Shown: positions 17,138-26,582, numbered from the stretch's first letter. The stretch: 64,000 nt of DNA from Paenibacillus prosopidis (GCF_003337375.1 NZ_QPJD01000007.1:186001-250000), one strand, 5' to 3'. The notes: generated by a model from the letters alone, not told the origin. Numbers and translations: made by a program.

Positions 17138-20100
17138 TTATTTTTTGGACAGTTGACCCGAATTATCGTGCTGCACTTTGAGGGTTACGTTTTGTACCGA
17201 CTGGTTGCCAGCTTTATCGGTTATGGTATACGTAATCGTATAGAGACGGCCCGTACCCTGCCCAGAGCGCTCCGCCCTCAAGCTAAACTGGGTATCCTGC
17301 GTTCCATAATCGGCGCCTTGAATATCGTTCGCCGTATCGCCGTCACCAAGCCCGTCATCGGGCTCGCTGCTCGTAATAGAAGTCAGTACGACCGAGGCGA
17401 TACCGGATGTAGCGTCGCCGAAATCAAGGGTTGCAGTAATATCGACCATTTTATGATTCGGCGGCCACAAGGTTCCTTGATCCAAGCTGACGGTAAAGAC
17501 CGGAGCGGTTGTGTCCACTCGAATCGTTATTGATTGTTCCGCTTCCACATTCCCCGCGTTATCCACGCTGCGATAATCGACCCGGTACTCCCCGTCATGG
17601 AAGGCAGGGACCGAACCGGTGTATAAGGCCCATTCACTGTTATTGATCCGGTATTCTGTCTTGGCTACGCCTGACAAATCGTCAGCAGCCGAAAGCGTGA
17701 GAACCGCATCGACGGTATGCCATCCGTTCGGTCCAGCCGGATTAACGGAAGCTGCCGTAACCGGCGCGACCGTATCAATGTTTCCTACCTTAATCACCTT
17801 AACCGCCTGATTTCCTGCTTCATCCTCGGCATACAATGTGTAGCTGCCGTTCGACGTCACCGTAAAGCTGTTACCCGTGAAGTTGTTGCCTCCGGCCGCA
17901 AAAAACTCGGCCATCCGCTCACCCGCGGCCCATTTCCTTGCCGTAACAACGCTGCCGGTTCCGTCAAACTCCGCCGTCACGGCGACGCTGTCGTTCGTCC
18001 AATCGGCCGGGAAATCAGCCGAAATTTCCGGATTGATGGAGTCAACCGTAATGGTGAAGGTTTGAACTGCGGATGCGTTAACGCCGCCGTATGCCGTACC
18101 CCCGTCATCCGTCAGAGCGACGGAAACCGTTGCTGTACCGCTGACGCCATTCGCAGGCGTGAAGCTCAGCGTACCATCCGATGCGACCGCCGGTTGAACG
18201 GCGAACAGATCGTTCCGGTCATTGGTAACACTGAATGCTCGAGCCTGACCGGACTCGTCAGCCGGACCGGCGGAAATGTTCGAAGCCCAGGCTGGCACGC
18301 TTACCTCTTGAACCACATCGGCCTTATTCGCCGCCTGGTCATCTCCTTTTCTAAATGACGGCGCATCATTTACCGGATCAATCGTTACCGATATGTCTGC
18401 AGACTCGGAGTCCGCCTTGCCGTCATTTACTTTAAAGGAAAAGCTGTCGGTTCCGTTCCAGTCGTCGAGGCCCGGTACATACTTAAACTGTCCCGAAGGA
18501 CTAATGGAAACCGTGCCTTTCAGCGGCTGATTTACCAAGCTGAAGGTTAAGTTATCCCCATCCGCATCGCTCGCGTTTAATTCTCCCGACAACGGCAGGT
18601 CCTCGTGCCCTTGGACGGAAGCCGCTTGCGCAACCGGAGGCGTATTCGTATTCTTAAACTGTACGCTAGTTTCCCCGTAGGCTCCCCGGGCGGTTTGCGC
18701 CTTCACCTTCGCCGTACCGGCGAGCTGTGACGTCAACACGGCATTTGCCACTCCATTCGCATTTGTTACTGCTGTTTGGGTAATCGTACCGAGTGTCGTC
18801 GTGAACGTTATCTCTTGCCCCGCCATCGTTTGACCATTCGAATCCTTCACAACAGCGGTAACCGTACTCGATTGGCCGGCGTTAAGAATGGCCGGATCCG
18901 CTGTAACCGCAACGTCCGCAGGCGCCGGGTTTTTCAGTTCGTACAACTGCTTGATTTCCGCCTCGGTGAGAGGGTAATTGTACATTCTAAAATCGTCCAT
19001 CATACCATTGAAATATTCCGTCGCTCCCGGAGGATCGAATCCAATGGTCAGCTTCTCGTTTGTATTCTCAAATATACCTTTCCAAGCCATCGAAGTCTTG
19101 TATACGCCGTTAATATAGTACTTAGCCATCGTGCCGTCCCAGGTGACAGTAGACATATACCACTCTTTGTCCGGCATTGGCGTGCTCGGGAAGAGGTGTG
19201 TAAATCCATTGCGGTCGCCGCTTACAAGACGCATGCCCGGAGAATCTCCCCATCCGTCATGCAAGAAGGAATACGGTCCGTAATTTTCTGTGTGGCCCTT
19301 GGATAATATAGGCGCGTAGCCGCCTGTGCCTCCATTCTCTTTGTACACCCACATAGAGAAGCTGAAGGATGTCGCCAAATCAAGCGAATCGCTGTCTTCT
19401 ACGAGTACCCCGCTTTTACCGTCAAACTTCGCGGCTTGGCCGATTATCCCTTCGATAAATGTCGGATTGCCGATCGTCGACGCTCCGTGGTTGCCGTTAC
19501 CCGAAGAGTCCTGGAAATTGCCATCGAACGTATAGTAAGCGATCTGTCTAGGTGTCTGCTCGGCGCGAACGGTAATCTTAAACGTATCTTTGCCCACTGC
19601 GCCATCATCATCCGTAACGGTAACGGTTGCCTTATAAATTTTGTCAGGCGAATCCTTTTCCATTACCGGATAGGCATGATCAAAGTGGCACGATGTAGAT
19701 GTCGTTCCGTCATCGAAGTCCCAGACGCAAGTGTGACGGTCGTCTCTGGCCGGATCGATAATTCGAGTAGTTCCTTCATATCTTTGGCCGCCAAGTACTG
19801 TTACATCTCTTCCTGCATCGACGATAGGCGCAACGTTCGATGGGGTGATCGGTTTTTTCACTTGGTATTTCTTGCCGTCTTTAGTCACTATATCAAGCGT
19901 TGCTATATAGGTATTGCTGTCATGGTAATATTTCGAGACGGACATTCCGTAATCCGTGTAGGATCGGTCACCGAAATCCCATGTGCTGCTTGTAATAAGT
20001 CCTTGGTCACCGCCGGCTGTCGTATTTATGAGAGTGACCTGTTCCCCTTCTTTCGGATTTTGCGGGAGGAACTCGAAATCTGCAGGCTCAACCGTTTGCT

Positions 20101-23100
20101 GCAACGTAACGCTGCTCGACTGGCCCTGTGAATCCGTTACGGTCAATGTAACCGGATAGGTGCCCGGACCTGGGAACGTGTGGGTCGGTTCCTTCACGTT
20201 GCTTTTCGGACTGTTGTCCCCGAAATCCCATTCGTAAGAAACAATATCATTATTTTTGTCTGTGGACAGGTTTTGGAAAGTGACGGTTTCGCCGCCGATC
20301 TGACCGGTCTTGACTTTCAATTGCTGAGTTGAAATGACTGAACCGTTTCCTTGAGAAGAAAGTGGTTTATACAAAATATATTTGGCTAACATCGGCTTTG
20401 GAAGCTTGAACTCCTGCAGCTCTCCATTGTTTTCAAGCGTACCGCTAATGATTGTACTGAAGTCGTCTAACGTTGTATTTGAAATTGCTACCTCGAAATC
20501 TTTCACCCGCTGATCCGCAAAAGAAATACGCGGTCTGATCTGGATCCGGTCAATGAGGTACGACTCGCCGTCTGCCAAGTTGATCTTCACCCATTGATTG
20601 TCTTTCGACTTTGTTGCCCATGGGTTATGATAATTAAATTTCAACATATTTTCTGCACTATGGCCTGAGTCATAATTGCTGGATACGGCTTCAATCTTGG
20701 CTCTCTCTTCTAACAGTGCGACGTTCTTTCCTGCAGTAACGGGATTAAAGAACGCTTGAGGAACCTCCGATGCGCCAATCATAAACGAGACTTGCTTCAC
20801 GGTCTCGACATTACCTACGTTGTCCGTGCTTCGATACGAAATGGTGTAAGATCCGTCCGCACTAAATGTGACCGGAGCCCGATAAATCTCCCAATCGCCC
20901 TCATTCACCCGGTATTCCGTCTTAGCGGCACCACTGCCCTCGTCATTAACTGTAAATGAAACGGTTACCGGGGATCGATAGTAACCGCCCGTGCCGTCCG
21001 GCTCAGCCGGCGACAATGATGCTGTCGTGAAAGGGGCGGTCACATCCTCTGTACTCCAAACAACAGCTGCAGGGTTACTGGACAGCGATCCGACCTGTGC
21101 GACGATCCGGTCTTCACCTGTCTGTGTGCCCGTGTATTGAAATGCTGCCATACCAGTATTATCCGTGTTTGCCGTATGTGTGCCTGGGTTAGCACCAGTA
21201 ATAACAAGGGAAACAGGTGTCCCGATCACCGGTTGGCCTTGCTGATCAAGGACTGTCGCTTTTATCGTATGTGCTGAGCCAAGCGAACGCGATGCGCTCT
21301 CAGGTGTTAGATTGATAGTCGCCGGCGGCTGCTTTTGAACGACTTTAACAATCCAACTGACTAGAAAGGTTCCGCCAAGCGGATTTGAATCCGAAACGAT
21401 CGCCTCAACCGCATGCAAGCCGACGGAAGTCGGAACATACGTATACTTATTTCCTGTTCCTGTGCCTGCGGTTGCCCCATCAACAAACCATTCAACAGCT
21501 ATTGGGTCGTTATCGGGCTCAATGGCCGTAATTTCAAATGACGCCGCCTCCCCTACATACTGCTGCACTTGACGAGCGGCGGGCGATTGTTCCACGAGAA
21601 GCGGTGCGCGATTCACATCGGCAATGACGGTTTGCGCATAATGAACCGCTTGTTTTCCGTTATTATCCGTTACTCTCAACCCGACAAGCCCATTAACCGG
21701 CTTGGTGAACGTGTGTGTCACCTTTACGCCCTGAGCATCATCGAAAAATCCGTCGCTATCCAGATCCCAATCAAAGGCAGCGATACCGGCATCGCTCGTG
21801 GACCAGGTGCCGTTGAACGTAACGGGATCTCCTTCTTTCCCGGAGTAAGGACCACCGGCGTCCGCATAAGGAGCATCATCGACTACTGTCGGATCCTGCA
21901 GAAGCTGGTTAACGAGTCCGACCACATGGCCGCCGAAGTCTACCAAGTTTGTACCGAAGACGTTATTGTCTTCAATGATAGCAGCACCCTCAGCTAACAT
22001 ATCTTGCTTTGAAAAATTGAAGTCCATAGCCGTGAATTCCGCTTTAAACTGCACAATTTCCGACTCGGTTAAGCCAAGCGAGGCGAAATATTGCTTTTCC
22101 TCATCCGTGAAGCCTGACGCTGCAACTCGCTCTTGAAGCTGCCGCAATTCGGCAGCCTTCTCGTTTAATGCTTCATCATTCTGTGCGAATGCTTGATTAA
22201 ACCGCGAGAGACTTTGGCTTGTAAACTGCAGCTGATAGAGCATTAGATTTATGTTGTCGCTAAGCGCCTTGCCGTGTATCAGCGCCCAATTCACATCACC
22301 CGTCGCTTGCGCTCCTTGATAACGTTCAAGCTGCGTCCACATTTGACGGGTCATCGCTTGCTCTTTGGCAATATCATTCGCCAGACCCTGCATGGCGGCA
22401 TCCACTGGATCGTTACTTTGGAAGTCCAGGAGCAGCCTCTCTCCAAGCGGAGTAATATGTTTATAGTCCGGATCCGGCGGGTCATCCTTGATGCCTTGAT
22501 AATGTTTGGACTGATTGGCGAGTTGAAGCAATGCCATTGTCCGCGGATCTTGAAGACCGCTGCGCATTAGGAAATCTACAAATTTCTCATTCGGATTTCT
22601 ATTGGCATCCGCTGCTTTTGCAAGAGCAAACAATTTCTCTGCGTACTCCCTATACTTCTCCCAGCGCTCCGCCAGCTTTCCTGCATCTTCCTTCAGCTGC
22701 GTCAGGTCCAGCGGTGGAACGAAACCGGTAGTATATTCTACCTTGAAAGCAGGATCAATGACTCCATCGATGAGATAATCGAACTTTCCGTCTTGACATT
22801 CGTCAAACACAACGGCATATTCGCCAGGGGGTATTTTTCCATCCGGCCCTGTGTAGCCGATCGTTTCAGAGATGAAGATGCCGTTCGATATACTCATGAC
22901 GGTGTTCGGGTCGCCGCCGCCCTCATCCTCTAGTTCCTCCCCGTGGGAAAGTGCGTTGATGCTTCCGCTCTTCACGATATAAAGATCGGTCCATGAGGTT
23001 AACCCGTCAGGATTTCCTTCAGAACAATGCGGAATAATTTGCATCTTCCCGGTGTGGATGGTAATGCTGGAGTTTCCTCCAAATGTTTTATAGGCTTCTC

Positions 23101-23215
23101 CTTCATCGGTCCACCAGATCCACTGGCCGAGCCCTGAACTTGCATTCGCTGCCGGAAGGAAAGCTCCGAGTAGCAGCAAAAACGTTAACATCGTTGCTAT
23201 TAACTTACGAAAAAT
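17138..23215 (-). CDS. Giant exported multidomain surface protein (PKD, LamG, discoidin-like, Big, OmpL47 repeats)
   Basis: About 2,025 residues. Approximate domain order: signal peptide (to about 31); unknown domain with WIWWTDEGEAY (35-175); helical region (180-440); PKD (453-540); Ig-like (545-630); Big-1 (633-725); OmpL47-like TEYRVNEGDWEIY (727-800); discoidin-like (832-970); three PKD domains with YEWDFGDNSP and STWDFGDRSY (980-1220); LamG (1228-1405); Big-1 (1435-1525); cadherin-like (1530-1615); further Ig-like repeats; OmpL47-like (1820-1885); C-terminal domain with LWPPNHKMVDI. No S-layer anchor, LPXTG or catalytic domain is visible, so adhesion or polysaccharide binding is inferred. 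The start given is ATT 23215, which has a GGGAG site at good spacing; the upstream ATG at 23230 overlaps that site. Confidence 0.88.
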   Translation of the reverse strand: MFRKLIATMLTFLLLLGAFLPAANASSGLGQWIWWTDEGEAYKTFGGNSSITIHTGKMQIIPHCSEGNPDGLTSWTDLYIVKSGSINALSHGEELEDEGGGDPNTVMSISNGIFISETIGYTGPDGKIPPGEYAVVFDECQDGKFDYLIDGVIDPAFKVEYTTGFVPPLDLTQLKEDAGKLAERWEKYREYAEKLFALAKAADANRNPNEKFVDFLMRSGLQDPRTMALLQLANQSKHYQGIKDDPPDPDYKHITPLGERLLLDFQSNDPVDAAMQGLANDIAKEQAMTRQMWTQLERYQGAQATGDVNWALIHGKALSDNINLMLYQLQFTSQSLSRFNQAFAQNDEALNEKAAELRQLQERVAASGFTDEEKQYFASLGLTESEIVQFKAEFTAMDFNFSKQDMLAEGAAIIEDNNVFGTNLVDFGGHVVGLVNQLLQDPTVVDDAPYADAGGPYSGKEGDPVTFNGTWSTSDAGIAAFDWDLDSDGFFDDAQGVKVTHTFTKPVNGLVGLRVTDNNGKQAVHYAQTVIADVNRAPLLVEQSPAARQVQQYVGEAASFEITAIEPDNDPIAVEWFVDGATAGTGTGNKYTYVPTSVGLHAVEAIVSDSNPLGGTFLVSWIVKVVQKQPPATINLTPESASRSLGSAHTIKATVLDQQGQPVIGTPVSLVITGANPGTHTANTDNTGMAAFQYTGTQTGEDRIVAQVGSLSSNPAAVVWSTEDVTAPFTTASLSPAEPDGTGGYYRSPVTVSFTVNDEGSGAAKTEYRVNEGDWEIYRAPVTFSADGSYTISYRSTDNVGNVETVKQVSFMIGASEVPQAFFNPVTAGKNVALLEERAKIEAVSSNYDSGHSAENMLKFNYHNPWATKSKDNQWVKINLADGESYLIDRIQIRPRISFADQRVKDFEVAISNTTLDDFSTIISGTLENNGELQEFKLPKPMLAKYILYKPLSSQGNGSVISTQQLKVKTGQIGGETVTFQNLSTDKNNDIVSYEWDFGDNSPKSNVKEPTHTFPGPGTYPVTLTVTDSQGQSSSVTLQQTVEPADFEFLPQNPKEGEQVTLINTTAGGDQGLITSSTWDFGDRSYTDYGMSVSKYYHDSNTYIATLDIVTKDGKKYQVKKPITPSNVAPIVDAGRDVTVLGGQRYEGTTRIIDPARDDRHTCVWDFDDGTTSTSCHFDHAYPVMEKDSPDKIYKATVTVTDDDGAVGKDTFKITVRAEQTPRQIAYYTFDGNFQDSSGNGNHGASTIGNPTFIEGIIGQAAKFDGKSGVLVEDSDSLDLATSFSFSMWVYKENGGTGGYAPILSKGHTENYGPYSFLHDGWGDSPGMRLVSGDRNGFTHLFPSTPMPDKEWYMSTVTWDGTMAKYYINGVYKTSMAWKGIFENTNEKLTIGFDPPGATEYFNGMMDDFRMYNYPLTEAEIKQLYELKNPAPADVAVTADPAILNAGQSSTVTAVVKDSNGQTMAGQEITFTTTLGTITQTAVTNANGVANAVLTSQLAGTAKVKAQTARGAYGETSVQFKNTNTPPVAQAASVQGHEDLPLSGELNASDADGDNLTFSLVNQPLKGTVSISPSGQFKYVPGLDDWNGTDSFSFKVNDGKADSESADISVTIDPVNDAPSFRKGDDQAANKADVVQEVSVPAWASNISAGPADESGQARAFSVTNDRNDLFAVQPAVASDGTLSFTPANGVSGTATVSVALTDDGGTAYGGVNASAVQTFTITVDSINPEISADFPADWTNDSVAVTAEFDGTGSVVTARKWAAGERMAEFFAAGGNNFTGNSFTVTSNGSYTLYAEDEAGNQAVKVIKVGNIDTVAPVTAASVNPAGPNGWHTVDAVLTLSAADDLSGVAKTEYRINNSEWALYTGSVPAFHDGEYRVDYRSVDNAGNVEAEQSITIRVDTTAPVFTVSLDQGTLWPPNHKMVDITATLDFGDATSGIASVVLTSITSSEPDDGLGDGDTANDIQGADYGTQDTQFSLRAERSGQGTGRLYTITYTITDKAGNQSVQNVTLKVQHDNSGQLSKK

Positions 23216-23458
23216 GATAATCACTCCCATTCAAGATAAAATACTTTTTGTGAATGCGGTCTGTTTCGGTCAGCTCATTACAGCCTCCCGGGTTTCGTTC
23301 CCTTGCTACATTTCGAATTATATGTGGATAAAACATTATCGGTAAGGATGAACTTTTATCACCCCTCTGTTCTTTGCCTATCAGGCTTGAGTGGGCAGTT
23401 GAACCCCTGTCCAGCATTAATTACTTCTGATTCAAGCTAAAAGGAGTTCCTAAGCTAC
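23216..23458 (-). promoter_or_regulatory. Promoter and structured leader of the giant surface-protein gene
   Basis: On the minus strand a TATAAT lies at 23322-23317, giving a transcript leader of roughly 95 nt. The leader can form GGG-AACGAAA-CCC and a CTGT...ACAG hairpin around GAGCTGACCGAAA. No known riboswitch consensus is recognised. The remaining upstream sequence shows no gene. Confidence 0.35.
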
Positions 23459-23489
23459 AAAAAAACCACTCCAATTTTGGAATGGTTGA
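23459..23489 (-). terminator. Terminator downstream of the 83-residue hypothetical gene
   Basis: AACCATTCCAA pairs with TTGGAGTGGTT on the minus strand and is followed by seven T. It lies 160 bp after the stop of the minus gene at 23648; no other gene fits between. Confidence 0.75.
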
Positions 23490-23647
23490 TTATTTTCGAA
23501 AAATCATCTGGGCTCCCGCACTCCCACATATCGTTCTCGCGCAACTAATTTGGGTCGAGATATATGAAAAAAGCAATATTCGCGATGAGGATGCTCCCGA
23601 TGCAATTCACCGTATCGTCGCATCGCCTCTGTCGAGAATGAAAGAAG

Positions 23648-23899
23648 TCACCAAGCCTCGATGAGGGCATCTTCCGCACAATATTGCTTCTTTCCTGATT
23701 GATCAAATACGATGTATGAGCGCGTCAAACGATTTTTATAATAAAACTTCTCGTCTGCATTGCCGATGAACATCATGTTACTCAATATTCGGTCTTTACG
23801 CTCGCTGTGTTCTTGATTCAAATAATTCATTAATGGAGAAAATGCTTGATCCAGCCACTCTTGAGTAATAATTGCTGGCGTGACGACTTTGGCATACAT
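23648..23899 (-). CDS. Hypothetical protein, 83 residues
   Basis: ATG 23899 is chosen because a perfect GGGAGG site lies 6 bp before it; an upstream in-frame start at 23929 would sit inside a strong hairpin. The protein begins MYAKVVTPAIITQEWLDQAF and has alternating helical and beta-like stretches (RSYIVFDQSGKKQYC), with no signal or membrane segment. I do not recognise the family. A perfect 18-bp hairpin lies directly upstream of its ribosome site. Confidence 0.65.
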   Translation of the reverse strand: MYAKVVTPAIITQEWLDQAFSPLMNYLNQEHSERKDRILSNMMFIGNADEKFYYKNRLTRSYIVFDQSGKKQYCAEDALIEAW

Positions 23900-23924
23900 G
23901 AAAAATCCTCCCTTAAATAGAAAT

Positions 23925-23964
23925 AGCACCGTGCAAACAGCTCTTAAGCTGTTTGCACGGTGCT
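23925..23964. repeat. Perfect 18-bp inverted repeat just upstream of the 83-residue gene
   Basis: AGCACCGTGCAAACAGCT, a 4-nt loop (CTTA) and the exact complement. On the minus strand it is followed by ATTTCTATTT and then, within 13 bp, by the ribosome site of the gene at 23899. It could be a terminator of upstream transcription or an attenuator in the leader. Confidence 0.85.
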
Positions 23965-24159
23965 TCCGTTAAAGTGATTTTAGCATAATAAAGAAAATAT
24001 TGTAAACATGAAAATCAACGTTACCAGAGAATCGCATTCCCCGACAATGGAATTTGCTCCGATGATTATGCCTTATCATAGATTCGCAAATCTTTAGTAG
24101 AACTGAGGTTGGGCAATAGGAAAATCTCCCTGCGGGTTTCACTTCCCTGAGTGAGAGAT

Positions 24160-24350
24160 AACGGGAAAACATCCAGCTAATTTTTCTACTTTATCGTTAT
24201 CGTAATCATATAAATGAAAAACCTCCCGCTAATTTGATCTTATTCGGTCGATCAGCATGTAAATCGCCGATTTAGAAGGAGGTTTTCCTGTTAGATGGAT
24301 CTCTCATTATTTCGAGGACAAATTACGGGAGGATTTCCCTTTAATGAAAG
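24160..24350. repeat. Structured intergenic repeat element, copy A
   Basis: About 190 bp that align without large gaps to 38478-38668. Shared blocks: AACGGGAAAACATCC, ATCATATAAA, CGGTC, GGAGGTTTTCCTG, TAGATGG and GGAGGATTTCCCTTTAAT. The outer block GGGAAAACATCC is the imperfect complement of GGAGGATTTCCC, and an inner block GAAAAACCTCC is the complement of GGAGGTTTTCC, so nested stems are possible. No open frame is shared by the two copies. It occupies the gap between ptsI and the 83-residue gene. Confidence 0.75.
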
Positions 24351-24443
24351 CAAGAGGTGACACGAAGACGAGCCGGAGGGCTCCTGCGCGATAAGGGCAC
24401 ACTCGGGGCTGATGACTACTGAGCGATGTAGTTTCCTGCAAAA

Positions 24444-24474
24444 CAAAAAAACCTGACCCCTTCCGGTCAGGTTT
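24444..24474 (-). terminator. Terminator of the fructose PTS operon
   Basis: AACCTGACC pairs with GGTCAGGTT, followed on the minus strand by seven T; about 50 bp after the ptsI stop. Confidence 0.9.
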
Positions 24475-24525
24475 CTCTTAAGGGCGAACCATGGCGGTAC
24501 AAAGCCATAATCCGCTGCAATAAAG

Positions 24526-26250
24526 TTACTTTTGATAAGCCTCTAATGCTTTGCGAACCTCTGCAGGCGTATCCATATCCAAAATTCGCTCGGCAAGCTC
24601 CTGGCAATCTCTGCGGTTCAAATTAATAATTTGACGCTTGATCTTTTGGATGGCGGACGGAGACATGCTCCACTCATGCAGCCCTAAACCCATTAATAAT
24701 GGCGCGGCCAAAGGATCTCCCGCCATGCTTCCGCACATGCCTGTCCATTTGCCGTGACGGTCGGAAGCATCAATGACTTGTTTAATGAGCCTGATAACCG
24801 CAGGGTGGAAATAATCATACAGATAAGAGACCTTCTCGTTCATTCGGTCCACGGCAAGCGTATATTGAACCAAATCATTCGTACCAATGCTGAAGAAATC
24901 CACTTCTTTGGCGAAACGGTCGGCTTGAAGCGCCGCGGACGGTATTTCAATCATGATGCCGACTTCAATCTTCTCCGCCATCGGGATAGACTCAAGGCGA
25001 AGCTGCTCCCGGACCTCTTCGAAAATCCCCTTCGCTTTTCTCCATTCTTCAAGGCCTGAGATCATCGGAAACATCACTTTGAGATTTCCGTAAGCACTAG
25101 CCCGCAGAATAGCCCGCAGCTGAGTTACCAGCAAGTCCGGACGATCCAGACACAATCGAATAGCGCGATAACCCAGAAAAGGGTTCAACTCATGAGGAAG
25201 CTCCAAATAAGGCAGCTCTTTATCGCCGCCGATGTCGAGCGTCCGGATAATGACGGGACGTCCCTGCATCGCTTCCGCCGCCGATTTGTATGCCTGAAAT
25301 TGTGTTTCTTCATCCGGCATGCTGCTGCGGCTCATGAACAAAAACTCGGTACGGTATAAACCGACTGCCTCCGCTCCTGTTCCCAGCAGGCCGAGAGCCT
25401 CTTCAGGCGTTCCGATATTCGCAGCGATTTCGACCTTAAAGCCGTCTACAGTAACCGCTGCTTTATCCGCATAAGCCAACAATTGTTGGCGGGATTCCTC
25501 TTGAAGCCGCATCTTCTCACGCATATCCTTAATCGTCTTAGTATCGGGGTTCACGATGCAAACGCCGGTAGCTCCATCAATCGCGAGCATATCGCCATCT
25601 TTAATTTGTTCAATACCGCTTCCCGCTCCCAGAATGGCCGCGATACCCAATGAGTTGGCCAAGATAGCCGTATGCGAGGTTTTGCCGCCAATACGGGTAA
25701 CAAAACCAAGTACGAACTGCTTATCCAATTGAACGGTATCAGACGGGGATAGATCATCTGCGACGATAATGACTTCTTCCTGAATATCGGATAACTGGCT
25801 GCCTTGACGTCCCCGCACGTACATCAACAGCCTGCTGCCCACATCCCGAACATCCGCAGCCCGTTCCCGCATATATTCACTCGGCATGCTTTCGAATATG
25901 CTAGCCGTCTGTATCGTCACCATTCGGACTGCCGTTTCCGCCGTCCACTTTTCGTTATGAATCAATTTCTCCATGGGCGGAAAAAAAGAAGGATCATTCA
26001 GCATGCTGACCTGGCCTTTTAGAATGACCGCCTTCTCTTCCCCTAAAATGTCATTCGCCCGCGCGACTAAAGCATCCAAATCGGCTAAACAATGCGCTTT
26101 TGCGGTATGAAGTAAGCCCGCTTCCATGTCCGGAGCGTCAGTTTTTTGATCCTTGACATCCTCCAGACGCACAGGCGAATAGACAAACGCTTTTCCTAAT
26201 TTAATGCCTTCTGAAACCCCTAAGCCTTGAATGTTCAAATCCTGTGACAT
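24526..26250 (-). CDS. ptsI: Phosphoenolpyruvate-protein phosphotransferase (PTS Enzyme I)
   Basis: A 574-residue cytoplasmic enzyme that moves phosphate from PEP to HPr. The start at ATG 26250 is chosen because a GGAGG site precedes MSQDLNIQGLGVSEG; the longer frame upstream is not Enzyme I-like. The phosphorylated His is His193 in GGKTSHTAILA, and the PEP-binding domain shows LYRTEFLFM, IRTLDIGGDKELPYL and the FFSIGTNDLVQYTLA block with the catalytic Cys in TGMCGSMAGDP. Full length for the family. It is the last gene of the fru operon, after a dedicated HPr gene, so it likely serves this fructose system in addition to, or instead of, a general ptsHI elsewhere. Confidence 0.95.
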   Translation of the reverse strand: MSQDLNIQGLGVSEGIKLGKAFVYSPVRLEDVKDQKTDAPDMEAGLLHTAKAHCLADLDALVARANDILGEEKAVILKGQVSMLNDPSFFPPMEKLIHNEKWTAETAVRMVTIQTASIFESMPSEYMRERAADVRDVGSRLLMYVRGRQGSQLSDIQEEVIIVADDLSPSDTVQLDKQFVLGFVTRIGGKTSHTAILANSLGIAAILGAGSGIEQIKDGDMLAIDGATGVCIVNPDTKTIKDMREKMRLQEESRQQLLAYADKAAVTVDGFKVEIAANIGTPEEALGLLGTGAEAVGLYRTEFLFMSRSSMPDEETQFQAYKSAAEAMQGRPVIIRTLDIGGDKELPYLELPHELNPFLGYRAIRLCLDRPDLLVTQLRAILRASAYGNLKVMFPMISGLEEWRKAKGIFEEVREQLRLESIPMAEKIEVGIMIEIPSAALQADRFAKEVDFFSIGTNDLVQYTLAVDRMNEKVSYLYDYFHPAVIRLIKQVIDASDRHGKWTGMCGSMAGDPLAAPLLMGLGLHEWSMSPSAIQKIKRQIINLNRRDCQELAERILDMDTPAEVRKALEAYQK

Positions 26251-26284
26251 AGACCCGGGCCTCCTCTCCGTTTTCACATTGTTG

Positions 26285-26557
26285 TTATACTTCTCCAAAT
26301 CCACCTTCAACCAGCTGCACAAGCGATTCCAACGCTTTCTCTTCATCGGGGCCATCGACAGAAATCTCAATGACACTTCCTTGCGAAAGTCCCAGTGTCA
26401 TGAGTCCCAAAATGCTTTTGCCGTCCACTTTCACACCTTGATCTTTAACCAAAATGTTTACTTGCGATTGAAACTTAGCCGCCTGCTCCGTAAACAATTG
26501 CGCAGGCCGTATATGAAAGCCGGTTGCATTACGAATGGTCACTTCTTTAGTCAACAT
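26285..26557 (-). CDS. HPr family phosphocarrier protein of the fructose operon
   Basis: A 90-residue HPr. His15 in ATGFHIRPAQLFTEQA is the PEP-dependent phosphorylation site, and Ser48 in KSILGLMTLG corresponds to the HPr-kinase site of Gram-positive HPr, so it may also take part in catabolite control. It lies between the EIIA and Enzyme I genes of the fru operon with gaps of 25 and 34 bp. A second, general HPr is expected elsewhere in the genome, so the gene symbol is left open. Confidence 0.93.
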   Translation of the reverse strand: MLTKEVTIRNATGFHIRPAQLFTEQAAKFQSQVNILVKDQGVKVDGKSILGLMTLGLSQGSVIEISVDGPDEEKALESLVQLVEGGFGEV

Positions 26558-26582
26558 ATGAGTTTCTCTCCATTTCCTTCTT

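Noticed and set aside
23482-23664. Plus-strand 60-residue frame with a weak likeness to the end of the opposite gene
   Set aside because: It begins inside a terminator stem, has no ribosome site, and the likeness (short imperfect inverted similarity around AAAGCAATATT) is too weak to support a gene.
24160-24350. The intergenic element as a classic insertion sequence
   Set aside because: No transposase frame, no clean terminal repeats and no target duplication are visible; a structured repeat is the safer description.
26251-26376. A 42-residue N-terminal extension of Enzyme I
   Set aside because: It overlaps the HPr gene, is basic and unlike any Enzyme I, and a strong ribosome site supports the start at 26250.
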